Below, piece after piece: positions 16,846 to 25,148 of a DNA stretch of 64,000 nucleotides. The stretch's first letter is position 1. Every line of letters starts with the position of its first letter. This DNA is from Planctomycetaceae bacterium (GTDB lineage: Bacteria > Planctomycetota > Planctomycetia > Pirellulales > UBA1268). The stretch spans positions 2,720-66,719 of the forward strand of contig JAJTED010000027.1 of NCBI GenBank assembly GCA_021300535.1. The letters run 5' to 3'. Position numbers and translations under genes: made by a program. The notes beneath the pieces are model-generated. The model saw nothing but the letters and a program-made list of their open reading frames with translations. It did no database searches and was not told where the DNA came from.

Positions 16846-18978
16846 ATGGCTCTTGCTCGCATCGCGGCCGCGATCGCCTTCGGCTGGTGGATCGTCACGG
16901 CCCCGTGTCTGGCGGCCGAGTCCCCGGTGTCGGGCGACCTGCGGAAGTGGCACCGCGTCACGGTCACGCTCGACGGCCCGCAGGCGGCGGAGCGCGGCAC
17001 CCCCAACCCGTTCCGCGACTTCCGCCTCGTCATGACCTTCGAGCATGCGGCCACGAAGACGGTCCATACGGTTCCCGGCTTCTTCGCGGCCGACGGCCGG
17101 GCCGCCGAGTCCGGCGCCGAGCAGGGGAACCAGTGGCGGGCCCACTTCACACCCGATCAGGAGGGCGACTGGACCTGGCGGGCGGCGCTGCGGAGCGGCA
17201 AGGACGTGGCGCTGTCGGCGGATCCGGAGGCCGGGCAGCCGGTCGCCCTGGGCACCGCCCAGGGGCAGTTTCAGATTGCTTCCAGCGACAAGAAGGTGCC
17301 GGACTCCCGGGCCCGCGGCATGTTGCGGGCCGTCGACCAGCGGTATCTGCGGTGGGCGGAGACCGGCGAGTATTTTCTCAAGGGGGGCGCCAACAGCCCC
17401 GAGAACTTCCTGGCGTACGCCGATTTCGACGGCACGCCGCCCAAGCATCGTTATCGGCAGCACGAGATGGACTGGCGGGAAGGTGACCCGACCTGGGCCG
17501 CCGGCAAGGGCAAGGGGATCATCGGCACCATCAACTACCTGTCCTCCGTGGGGATGAACTCCCAGTATTTTCTCACCATGAACGTCAACGGCGACGGCGA
17601 CGACGTCTGGCCCTGGGTGGACCGCGACGCGCGGGACCGCTTCGACTGCAGCAAGCTCGACCAGTGGGAGATCGTATTCCAACACATGGACGCCCGGGGG
17701 CTCCTCGTGCACGTCGTCTTCAATGAGCAGGAGTGCGACCAGTTGCTCAACGATGGCGAACTGGGCCCGGAGCGCCGGCTCTACTACCGGGAACTGGTCG
17801 CCCGCTTCGGGCATCACCTCGCGCTGACGTGGAACATCGGCGAGGAAACGACCAACACGCCGGCCCAGCGCGACGCCTACATCGACTTCATCCGGTCGAT
17901 CGATCCGTATCGGCACCCGATCGTGGTCCACTCGTTTCCCGGCCAGTACGACCGCATCTACGATCCGTTGCTGGGCAACCGGAACTTCACCGGTCCGTCG
18001 CTCCAGCTCGGCGATCCGCAGTACGCCCATGGCGAAACGATCAAGTGGCTGGATCGATCGACCACCCGCGGCCGTCCCTGGTGGGTGTGCCTCGACGAGA
18101 TCGGCCCCGCCCGCGACGGCCTCGTGCCGGACTCGGTCGATCCCGACCACGACGCCGTGAGGCATCGGGCGCTCTGGGGCCACCTCCTCGCCGGGGGCGG
18201 CGGGGTGGAGTGGTACTTCGGCTGGGGCCATCACAACCATGACCGGGCCCTCGAAGACTTCCGCACCCGGGAGAACATGTGGCGGCAAACCGACCACGCG
18301 CTGGGTTTCTTTCGCCGCCATCTGCCGTTCGACCGCATGTCCCACAACGACGGGCTCACGCAGTCGCCCGACGACTACTGCTTCGCGGACCCGAGCCGCA
18401 CCTACGCTGTCTACCTGCCCCGGGGCGGCGAGACCGTGATCGACCTGGGGAGCAGCCAGGAGGCGTTCACCGTCGACTGGTTCGACCCGCGGAACGGGGG
18501 CGATCTGCGGCCCGACAAGCCGATCCGCGGACCGGGCTGGCAGACGATCGGCCCGCCCCCCGCCGATCCGCAGAAGGACTGGGTGTTGTTGGTCCGCGAG
18601 GTGCGGGCCGCGGACATCACCGGCCCCGGAAGGATCACCGGCTTTTCACTGATCGATTGCGATACGCATCAACCCGTGGCCGGCTTCGACCCCATCCCGC
18701 CCGACGCCGTGCTCGACATGGCTCGGCTGCCGAAGCGGCTGGCGATCCGGGTCAACACCGAACCGGGCCAGGTCGGCAGTGTGATCTTCGGCGGGAACAA
18801 GGCCGCCTACGACTCGACGGCGCCGTTCGCCTTCCCCCGCGACGTGAACGGGCGTTACGAACCCTGGAAGCTCGCCGCCGGTCGGCACGAGATCCAGGCC
18901 ACCCCCTACGCCCAGGGCGCGGGCGATGGTGCGGCCGGCGAAACGCGGACCGTGCGTTTCGAGATCAAGAATCCGTGA
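16846..18978 (+). CDS. Exported DUF5060 / glycoside-hydrolase-like protein
   Basis: The 710-residue protein has a signal peptide (hydrophobic residues about 5-21, LAAES cleavage region). It begins with a DUF5060 beta domain (residues about 30-130: KWHRVTVTLDG, FRLVMTFEHAATKTVHTVPG, TPDQEGDWTWRAALRSG). A long TIM-barrel-like region follows, with YFLKGGANSPENFLAYADFD, LALTWNIGEETTNT and WWVCLDEIGPARDGL; the E of WNIGEE and of CLDEIG are the obvious acid candidates. A beta-rich C-terminal part follows. The ATG at 16846 has AGGAG six bases upstream. It is 41 bases after the SDR, so probably in the same unit, linking the cluster to extracytoplasmic glycan breakdown. No specific activity is claimed. 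Confidence 0.78.
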   Translation: MALARIAAAIAFGWWIVTAPCLAAESPVSGDLRKWHRVTVTLDGPQAAERGTPNPFRDFRLVMTFEHAATKTVHTVPGFFAADGRAAESGAEQGNQWRAHFTPDQEGDWTWRAALRSGKDVALSADPEAGQPVALGTAQGQFQIASSDKKVPDSRARGMLRAVDQRYLRWAETGEYFLKGGANSPENFLAYADFDGTPPKHRYRQHEMDWREGDPTWAAGKGKGIIGTINYLSSVGMNSQYFLTMNVNGDGDDVWPWVDRDARDRFDCSKLDQWEIVFQHMDARGLLVHVVFNEQECDQLLNDGELGPERRLYYRELVARFGHHLALTWNIGEETTNTPAQRDAYIDFIRSIDPYRHPIVVHSFPGQYDRIYDPLLGNRNFTGPSLQLGDPQYAHGETIKWLDRSTTRGRPWWVCLDEIGPARDGLVPDSVDPDHDAVRHRALWGHLLAGGGGVEWYFGWGHHNHDRALEDFRTRENMWRQTDHALGFFRRHLPFDRMSHNDGLTQSPDDYCFADPSRTYAVYLPRGGETVIDLGSSQEAFTVDWFDPRNGGDLRPDKPIRGPGWQTIGPPPADPQKDWVLLVREVRAADITGPGRITGFSLIDCDTHQPVAGFDPIPPDAVLDMARLPKRLAIRVNTEPGQVGSVIFGGNKAAYDSTAPFAFPRDVNGRYEPWKLAAGRHEIQATPYAQGAGDGAAGETRTVRFEIKNP

Positions 18979-19098
18979 CGCGGGCCCGGGTCGACCGGTC
19001 GGCAGCGCCGCAAGCTCACGATATCCTAACAGAACGGGCCGCGGCCGGCGGCGGGCTGCCGCAGGCCATCGATGGTCCGCCCTCGGTACGCGGCGTTC

Positions 19099-19959
19099 AT
19101 GGGCTTCCTGTCGAACCTGTTCGGCGGCTCCTCGCGGGTCGACCTGTGGAAGCGATTCGAGCGGCTGCGCGAGAGCCACTCCGGCACGATGTCCGCCTTC
19201 TACAAGGTGAAGGACATCCGCACCGGCACCGTCCTCGGCCTGAAGATCGTCGACAAGGCGAGGGTGGCCCCGGTCGAGTCCCGCTACAAGGGCCTCGGCA
19301 AGCCGACCGAGGGCGAGATCGGCAGCCAGATCACGGGGCCGAACATCGTGCGCACGCTGGAATGGGGGGTGTCCACCGCCGGCGAGCCGTTCGTCGTCAC
19401 CGAGTTCATCGAGGGCACGCTGCTCCACGCCCTGCTGTCGGCCCAGCGGCCGCTGCAGCCGGGCCGGCGGATCGACCTCGTGCGCCAGGCCGCCGCGGCG
19501 GTCGCCGCCGTCCACGCGGCCGGCTTCGTCCACCGTGACATCTGTCCCCGCAACTTCATGCTCCGGCCCGACGGCCGCCTGGTGCTCTTCGATTTCGGGC
19601 TCACGGTGCCCGACAAGCCGGTGTTCCTTCAGCCGGGCAATCGCATCGGGACGCCGAACTACATGGCCCCGGAAGTCGTCCGCCGCCGCCAGGCCGACAA
19701 GCGGCTCGACGTCTTCTCGTTCGGCGTCACCGCCTATGAGATCTGCACGCTCCACTCGCCCTGGCCCCGTGGCTCGAGCGGCAACGCGGCCCTGGCGCAC
19801 GACCAGCCGCCGGAGGACATCCGCCGGCATTGGCCCGAAATTCCCGAGCCGCTGGCCGCCGCGATCACCGCCTGCCTGGCGGCCGATCCCGACAGGCGTC
19901 CGCCGACGATGGACCGTTTTCTGGGCATGATCGCGAAACTGCCGGCCACCATCGCCTGA
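19099..19959 (+). CDS. Serine/threonine protein kinase
   Basis: From the ATG at 19099 (MGFLSNLFGG) the product is 286 residues and consists of little more than a protein kinase domain. Motifs seen are the Lys of VLGLKIVDK, catalytic loop HRDICPRN, metal-binding DFG and the P+1-type TPNYMAPE. The glycine-rich loop is poorly formed (ESHSGTMSAFYKV), and a conspicuous KPTEGEIGSQI takes the place of the C-helix region. An upstream ATG at 19072 would add nine residues; I prefer 19099, since MGFLSNLFGG looks like the conserved start of this planctomycete kinase group. There is no membrane segment or sensor domain. Targets are unknown. Confidence 0.85.
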   Translation: MGFLSNLFGGSSRVDLWKRFERLRESHSGTMSAFYKVKDIRTGTVLGLKIVDKARVAPVESRYKGLGKPTEGEIGSQITGPNIVRTLEWGVSTAGEPFVVTEFIEGTLLHALLSAQRPLQPGRRIDLVRQAAAAVAAVHAAGFVHRDICPRNFMLRPDGRLVLFDFGLTVPDKPVFLQPGNRIGTPNYMAPEVVRRRQADKRLDVFSFGVTAYEICTLHSPWPRGSSGNAALAHDQPPEDIRRHWPEIPEPLAAAITACLAADPDRRPPTMDRFLGMIAKLPATIA

Positions 19960-20096
19960 AAACCCCGCTGCCGGCGGACGACGAAAGGCTCCCTTGAACC
20001 GTGACCACGGCGTTCGTACCTTGGGAGGTTCCGCGGCGGCCCGTTCGCTGCACACCTCCCTGCCACCACTGACCACTGACTGAAGGATCGCCTGCC

Positions 20097-20339
20097 ATGA
20101 CGATGGACAAGAGCCTGCGGGTGCGGAAGGGCTCCTCGAGCGCCCGCGGCGTGCTGACTCGTGCCGAACGGATCGCCCGGCTGAAGGAGCAGGAGCGCTG
20201 GACCGAAGGCCGCAGCCCCCTCGGCCTCCCGAAGGTCCGCGTCATGAAGATGGCGATGAAGAAAAAGAAGAAGGCCAAGGACGAGGCCGCCGAGGGCGCC
20301 GCGGCCGCGAAGCCGGCCGCAGGGGCCAAGAAGAAGTAG
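20097..20339 (+). CDS. Small basic protein, planctomycete/chlamydial type
   Basis: The 80-residue, highly basic protein contains VLTRAERIARLKEQERWTEG and GLPKVRVMK, which match the small basic protein family found in Planctomycetes, Verrucomicrobia and Chlamydiae (TIGR04137 as I recall it). The tail is a low-complexity Lys/Ala stretch (KKKKKAKDEA ... GAKKK). A GAAGG site precedes the ATG. The family is suspected to be ribosome- or RNA-associated because of its charge and conservation, but the function is not known. It stands alone between the kinase and hemG genes. Confidence 0.8.
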   Translation: MTMDKSLRVRKGSSSARGVLTRAERIARLKEQERWTEGRSPLGLPKVRVMKMAMKKKKKAKDEAAEGAAAAKPAAGAKKK

Positions 20340-20374
20340 TCGGCCCGCCGCCGAGCCGGGCCCGCGGCGGATGG

Positions 20375-21919
20375 TCAGCCAACGGCTCGTGCGGCCAATA
20401 CCGCCGCGGCAGCCGCCCGGCCCGAGGCGATCACCTGCGGGATGCCGACGCCTCGATAGGCGGCCCCGGCGAGCACGAAGCCGCCGATCGCCCGGCCGCG
20501 TTCCTCGATTCGCGCCACGCGGTCCAGGTGGCCGACGTGGTACTGCGGCATCGCCGCCTGCCAGCGATCGATCTGCACGAGCAGCGGCTGGCCTGTCGCG
20601 CCGATCAGGATCGCCACCTCCTCGCGGGCCAGCGTCGTGAGGTCCGCATCGGACAGCCGGGCGGTTGCCGGGTCGAGCGCCCCGCCGACGAACACCCGCA
20701 CGAGCACGCAGCCCGCCGGCGCCCGGCCGGGAAACTTCGCGCTGGAAAAGCTCACCGCCAACGCCCGCCGCCCTGCGGCCCGGGGCACCACCATGCCCGC
20801 CGCGTCGAGAGGATGCGCGACGCGGTCGCGTGGAAAGCCGAGCGACACGACCGCCGAGCCGGCGTATTCGATCGCCGCCAGATCGGCGGCAAGGGCGGCA
20901 TCGACGGTGCCGACGAGACCCGCCGCCACCGGCGCCGGCACCGCGACGACGACCGCATCGGCCTCCAGCTGTCCGTGGACAAAGCCCTCCATGGCCTTTG
21001 TCCACTTGGCCGACTGGTGGAAATGCCCAGGGTTTCCACGGTCGGCATTCCTCACATCCTGCTCGGACAGACTTGTGCCACAGTCTGCTAGCGGCGGCAG
21101 GGCCGTGCCCGCGGCGACGAGCGGGATCAGCCACCGCCCGGATGCGTCACGGGCGAGCGGGCCGGCGGCTGCCGTGATGAACGCCACGCCGCGGTCGGCG
21201 AGCACCGCCGCCAGCCGCCGGGGCAGGACCTCCATGCCGTCGGCGAGCGTGACAAACTGACCGTAGCGGGCGCCCGCCGCCGCGGGGCCGGCACCGGCCT
21301 GCCGCAACCGGGCCCGTTCGCCTGCCCACAGGCTGCCGTGCGTTCGTTCCATCGCGAAAAAATCGGGACAGGCCGCCGCCATGCTCAGGCGGGCCGGGTC
21401 GGCCGTCCAGATGCCGGCGGCCAAGGGCTGCACCAGCCGCTCGAACGCCTGCCGGCCCAGCCGTCGCAGGGCGAACGACTCCAGCGATTCGTCCGTGGCC
21501 GCGGGATCGCGGGTTGGAATGAAAGGTTCCGCGAGCAGTCGCAGCCGTCCAGCCGGCGACAAGAGCGGGGTGCCGAGAATGCCATCGACGCGGCCCGGGG
21601 CCAGCAGGCGGAAGCCGGTCGGCGCCGGGACGGCCCGCCCAGCGTGCCAGATGAGTGCCCGTCGCACCCGTGGATCGACGCCCACGAGCTCGGCCGCGAG
21701 GCCGAGCCTGTGGGCGAGCTCCATTCCCTCGGGGCGGACGGCGAGGAAACTGTCGGCCGAACGCTCCACGAGCCATCCATCGCGCCGCGCGGTCGCGATC
21801 ACGCCCCCCGGCCTGCCGGTGGACTCGACGACGGAGACGCGACACGCAGCGGCGGCGACGATCGCCTCCGCGGCGGCGAGGCCGGCCATGCCGCCGCCGA
21901 TCACCACTACATGCTGCAT
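20375..21919 (-). CDS. hemG: Protoporphyrinogen oxidase with in-frame repeat insert
   Basis: The 514-residue flavoprotein has an N-terminal FAD dinucleotide motif (VVVIGGGMAGLAAAEA, residues 4-19), a second acid at the end of beta-2 (VVEST) and a C-terminal FAD contact (GRAIGGFVLAGAAYRGVGIP), as in oxygen-dependent HemY-type protoporphyrinogen oxidases of haem synthesis. The family is usually about 450-480 residues. The extra length is explained by a 41-codon in-frame stretch at 20967-21089 that matches a dispersed repeat found near 2.7 kb; it encodes about DCGTSLSEQDVRNADRGNPG and following residues just before the strand ADAVVVAVPAP. Whether the enzyme tolerates it is unknown. The start ATG at 21919 gives the normal family N-terminus. 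Confidence 0.85.
   Translation of the reverse strand: MQHVVVIGGGMAGLAAAEAIVAAAACRVSVVESTGRPGGVIATARRDGWLVERSADSFLAVRPEGMELAHRLGLAAELVGVDPRVRRALIWHAGRAVPAPTGFRLLAPGRVDGILGTPLLSPAGRLRLLAEPFIPTRDPAATDESLESFALRRLGRQAFERLVQPLAAGIWTADPARLSMAAACPDFFAMERTHGSLWAGERARLRQAGAGPAAAGARYGQFVTLADGMEVLPRRLAAVLADRGVAFITAAAGPLARDASGRWLIPLVAAGTALPPLADCGTSLSEQDVRNADRGNPGHFHQSAKWTKAMEGFVHGQLEADAVVVAVPAPVAAGLVGTVDAALAADLAAIEYAGSAVVSLGFPRDRVAHPLDAAGMVVPRAAGRRALAVSFSSAKFPGRAPAGCVLVRVFVGGALDPATARLSDADLTTLAREEVAILIGATGQPLLVQIDRWQAAMPQYHVGHLDRVARIEERGRAIGGFVLAGAAYRGVGIPQVIASGRAAAAAVLAARAVG
20967..21089 (-). repeat. Dispersed ~123-bp repeat, copy C2, inside hemG
   Basis: This 123-bp segment (exactly 41 codons) is the near-identical counterpart of 2724-2845 in the opposite orientation. 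It contains the same hairpin-forming inverted repeat GTGGACAAAG/CTTTGTCCAC (about 20975-21005). It keeps the hemG reading frame open in both flanks. Its length being a multiple of three is consistent with selection for in-frame insertion, or simply with survival of this insertion. Confidence 0.8.
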
Positions 21920-22136
21920 CGTCGTGTTGCAGGGGGAAGGGAGGGCCACCGCGGCCCGCGCTGATCTGCCTGCCGGAAGTCTACCGCGGCCGCGACCGCA
22001 GGCTACGAAAAATAGGAAGCGTGGGCGGCCGTCGTTTCCCGCCGCAGTCTGCTCTGGACCGGGCGCAATGGGAAGCCTACCGTCCCTGCCGCGATCGGGC
22101 CGGATGCCCGGTGCTACGTTCTCGGAGGAACTTGTC

Positions 22137-24203
22137 GTGGCCATGCTGCGGAGCCATTCATCGCCGACATTGCACGCCTTCCTGCTCACCGCCTGCGTTG
22201 CGGCAGCCGTCGCCAACGCGGCGGAGCCGCAGTCGGGTCCGCGGACGCTGATGCGGCTGCCGGGCTGGGTTGACTCCGCCACCGAATCGGCACCCCAGAT
22301 GGACACGCCGGCCGGTCGCCGCGCCGCACCGGCGCCGCTGGTCGATACCGCTTCCGCACCGGTGACCAACGCCGTCGGCCCGAGTGGCGGCACGGCGTGG
22401 AACGAACTCGTGCCGGTCGCGGCCGCCGACGGTCCGCCCGGCACACGGCAAGCCGCCCCGGCGGCACCGAAGCCGCCCCTGGTGCCGGAAACGAACGGGC
22501 TGAAGCGCTGGATCAACAACCGCGTCGCCCAACTGCCCAAGCCGACGGGTCTGATCGCCAAGCCGGTAGACCCACCGGCGCCGGCCGAGAAGGCCGAGCC
22601 GACGGCGACGCCGGCTGCCGCCAAAGCGGCCGCACCCGTGAACGCACCCGTGGCCGCGACCCCCGACGAGATGCCGACGCTGTCCATCGATCCAGCCAGT
22701 TTCCGCGGCGTCAATCCCGGCAAGACAACCCGCGCTGAACTGCTGGCGTCATGGGGCGCCGGCGAGGCCCTCGGCGGCGGCGATGGCACGACCGGCTTCG
22801 CGTGGAAGATCGAGCCCTTCGACCGGGTCGAGGTCGCGCTCGACGGTGACACCGTGGCCACGATCCTCGTGAAGCTCGCCGAACCGGTGCCGGTGACCGA
22901 GCTCGCCCGACAGCTCGAGATCGCCGACATCCGCACCGTGACGATCTTCGATGATCAAGGGGTTTCCATCGGCGAGGTGTATCCTGAGCGCGGCGTGATC
23001 TTGAGCGTGAAGCCCGGCACGCAATCGGCCACGGCGATCATGATCGAGCCGCTCGACCCCGAGTCGTTCGTGCTCCGCGCCGAGAGCGAGATCGAATCCT
23101 GCTCCGCCTACGCCGTCGCCGACCTCCAGTACGCCATCCAGATCGACCCCCAGCACGTGCGGGCGCATCGCCTCCTGCTCGGCATGACCACCGAGCAGGG
23201 CAAGTGGACGCAGGCAATCACGCTCGCGGAAACCGCCACGCGGCTCGATCCCGCCGACGCCTGGACCCAGCTCAAGTACGCGTCGGCCCTGCTGGCGCTC
23301 GACCGCCCCGCGGAGGCCCGGGCCGTCCTCATGGCCGTGAAGGCCCGCGAGAACCCGTCGCCGCTGGTGGTGGCCCAGGCCGAGCGGCTCCTGGGCCGCG
23401 TTGCCCTGGCCGGCGCCACGCCCGACCACCAGGCGGCGGTGCAGCACTTCGCCGAAGCGATTCGCCGTGCCTCGCCGCTGCTCGTCAAGCGAGCTCCCGC
23501 GGTGCAGACGGCCGCCCGCGAGGTGCTGCTCGACGCCCACCTGGGCACCGCCCTGGCCATCGCCCGCGGCACCTGGCAGCAAAAGGGCCGGGTGATCCCC
23601 AAGTGGATCTCGCGCAGCGAGACGATCGTCACCGAGTTCCAAGGCCGGCAGATCGACTGGGAGACGGGGCAGGGGCTCGCCGACGCCCTCGCCGCCGCCC
23701 AGAAGCGCGGCGATGCCGCCGACCTGCTCGACAACGCAACGCTCACGGCGGCCTACCTGGAGCGCGGTGCCGAGCAGCGGGAGCTCACCGCGGCCGAGCG
23801 CAAGAAGATGGGCGAACTGATGTTCCGCATCGGCATCATGTACAGCCTGCAGCGTGGCGATCACGCCACCGCCGTGACCTGGTTCGATCGCACCGTGCCG
23901 CTCTGGGAGGGCAATGACAACTTCGATCGTGACGGCGACCTGGGCCGCCTCGGCGAGTCGTACGTGAGCATGGCCATTTCGTACTGGCAGGTGGATCGCC
24001 GCGCGGACGCTCTCGCCTTGAGCCGCCACGGCGTCGACCTGATGGTCGCCGCGGTGGACAAGAGCCAGCTGGAGGAGCGGTCGCTGGCCGTCGCCTACGG
24101 CAACCTCTCGACGATGTACGCGGAGGAGGGCGACGACAAGCAATCGCAAACCTACGCCGAGATGGCCAGCCGCGCCGAAGCCTCGGGCAGCACGCTCCGG
24201 TAG
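22137..24203 (+). CDS. Exported tetratricopeptide-repeat protein
   Basis: The 688-residue protein starts at a GTG (22137), preferred over the ATG at 22143 because GGAGGAA lies at 22124-22130, six bases upstream. It has a signal peptide (hydrophobic residues about 14-27, AANA|AEP). A Pro/Ala-rich linker (about 30-180) is followed by a region containing FRGVNPGKTTRAELLASWG, resembling a SmpA/OmlA-like or SH3-type module, and then a helical tetratricopeptide part (about 320-680; for example DLQYAIQIDPQHVRAHRLLL). TPR proteins of this kind mediate protein contacts in the envelope. It is divergent from hemG. I do not recognise a more specific function. Confidence 0.75.
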   Translation: MAMLRSHSSPTLHAFLLTACVAAAVANAAEPQSGPRTLMRLPGWVDSATESAPQMDTPAGRRAAPAPLVDTASAPVTNAVGPSGGTAWNELVPVAAADGPPGTRQAAPAAPKPPLVPETNGLKRWINNRVAQLPKPTGLIAKPVDPPAPAEKAEPTATPAAAKAAAPVNAPVAATPDEMPTLSIDPASFRGVNPGKTTRAELLASWGAGEALGGGDGTTGFAWKIEPFDRVEVALDGDTVATILVKLAEPVPVTELARQLEIADIRTVTIFDDQGVSIGEVYPERGVILSVKPGTQSATAIMIEPLDPESFVLRAESEIESCSAYAVADLQYAIQIDPQHVRAHRLLLGMTTEQGKWTQAITLAETATRLDPADAWTQLKYASALLALDRPAEARAVLMAVKARENPSPLVVAQAERLLGRVALAGATPDHQAAVQHFAEAIRRASPLLVKRAPAVQTAAREVLLDAHLGTALAIARGTWQQKGRVIPKWISRSETIVTEFQGRQIDWETGQGLADALAAAQKRGDAADLLDNATLTAAYLERGAEQRELTAAERKKMGELMFRIGIMYSLQRGDHATAVTWFDRTVPLWEGNDNFDRDGDLGRLGESYVSMAISYWQVDRRADALALSRHGVDLMVAAVDKSQLEERSLAVAYGNLSTMYAEEGDDKQSQTYAEMASRAEASGSTLR

Positions 24204-24233
24204 GTCAGGCCTCGAGACGCTCGCCCCGGTGCC

Positions 24234-24358
24234 GGGATCCGGCTGCGAATCGTGTTTTGAGGACACGTGACCAGGGGATCGGTCCCTTCACCGGCCCAAG
24301 AAGCCCCGGGTGGAAACCCGGGGACTCCGGGCATGACAACCATCCCACCAGCCATGCC
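24234..24358 (+). repeat. Composite hairpin repeat, copy A1 (partial)
   Basis: This copy carries hairpin 1 of the family, CCCCGGGT-GGAA-ACCCGGGG (24304-24323), and a left flank GGGATCCGGC.GCGAATCGTG that recurs at about 46248. The right end reads into the coding end of the minus-strand isomerase-like gene. The second hairpin of the family is absent here. Related copies are at about 26245, 34371 and 46248. Confidence 0.75.
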
Positions 24359-25130
24359 CCACTTGATCCACCCCCTCGAGCGGCGGCAGGTGGGCGCACA
24401 GCGCCCGCTTGTAACCGACCCGCTCCAGTTGGGACACGAGTTTGCCGTACTCGACGTTGCCCTGGCCGATCCGCACCTGGAAGGCGTCGGGCTGCGTGTC
24501 CCGCAGGTGCACATGGCAGACGTACTTGAGGATCGCCTCCCAGGACGCCGGCTTCTTGTGGCCGAAGATGAAGTGACTGGGATCGAGGGTCACGCCCAGG
24601 CCGGGCACGTTGCGACACAGCGAGGCGGTCGTTTCGGCGTCCTGCGTCATCCGCCCCGCCTCGGTCTTCACACCCACCACGACGCCGAGACCGGCGGCGA
24701 TCGCCACCATTTTCCGCAGCCGCTCGATCTCCCCGTTGAAGGGCGTCCCCAGCTCCGACGAATCCACCACCAGGGTCACCACCCCCAGGGCCTTGGCGAG
24801 CCGACAGCAGGCCAGGAAGCGATCGTAGAGCTCCGGCGACTCGGGAGCCGCGAAGGACACGGCCACGGGCCGCAGCCGCTGCAGATCGCTGCAGGCCGCG
24901 ATCGCGGCCTCGGGGTCGGCCGCGACCTGCGCCGGCTGGAGGTGGCCGCCCTGCTCGTGCACGTCGAGCTCCACCGCGGTGAACTCGAGTTCCGCCAGCC
25001 GCTCCATCGCCTGGGCGAGCGGTGCAAAGCGAACGCGCAGCCGGTCAGGGTAGCCGCAGCAGGCTCGGCGTGGCAACCGCACGGCGGCGGCTGGAGAGAC
25101 GACGTACACTGGAGGCAGTTCCGCCCCCAT
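24288..25130 (-). CDS. Sugar phosphate isomerase/epimerase-like protein, altered C-terminus
   Basis: The 280-residue product resembles xylose-isomerase-like TIM-barrel proteins: ELEFTAVELDVHEQGGHLQP, VTLVVDSSELGTP, LGVTLDPSHFIFG (metal-binding Asp-x-x-His) and YVCHVHLRDTQPDAFQVRIG. After the usual ending region CAHLPPLEGVDQVG the last ~18 residues (HGWWDGCHARSPRVSTRGFL and onward) are encoded by the hairpin repeat A1, so the natural C-terminus seems to have been replaced. The start is uncertain: ATG at 25130 or GTG at 25109. It is divergent from sppA with only 18 bases between starts. Substrate is unknown and activity may be impaired. Confidence 0.65.
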   Translation of the reverse strand: MGAELPPVYVVSPAAAVRLPRRACCGYPDRLRVRFAPLAQAMERLAELEFTAVELDVHEQGGHLQPAQVAADPEAAIAACSDLQRLRPVAVSFAAPESPELYDRFLACCRLAKALGVVTLVVDSSELGTPFNGEIERLRKMVAIAAGLGVVVGVKTEAGRMTQDAETTASLCRNVPGLGVTLDPSHFIFGHKKPASWEAILKYVCHVHLRDTQPDAFQVRIGQGNVEYGKLVSQLERVGYKRALCAHLPPLEGVDQVGHGWWDGCHARSPRVSTRGFLGR

Positions 25131-25148
25131 GCCGCAGGAGCCAAGACG

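Noticed and set aside
22143-24203. ATG at 22143 as the start of the TPR gene
   Set aside because: The GGAGGAA site at 22124-22130 is better spaced for the in-frame GTG at 22137.
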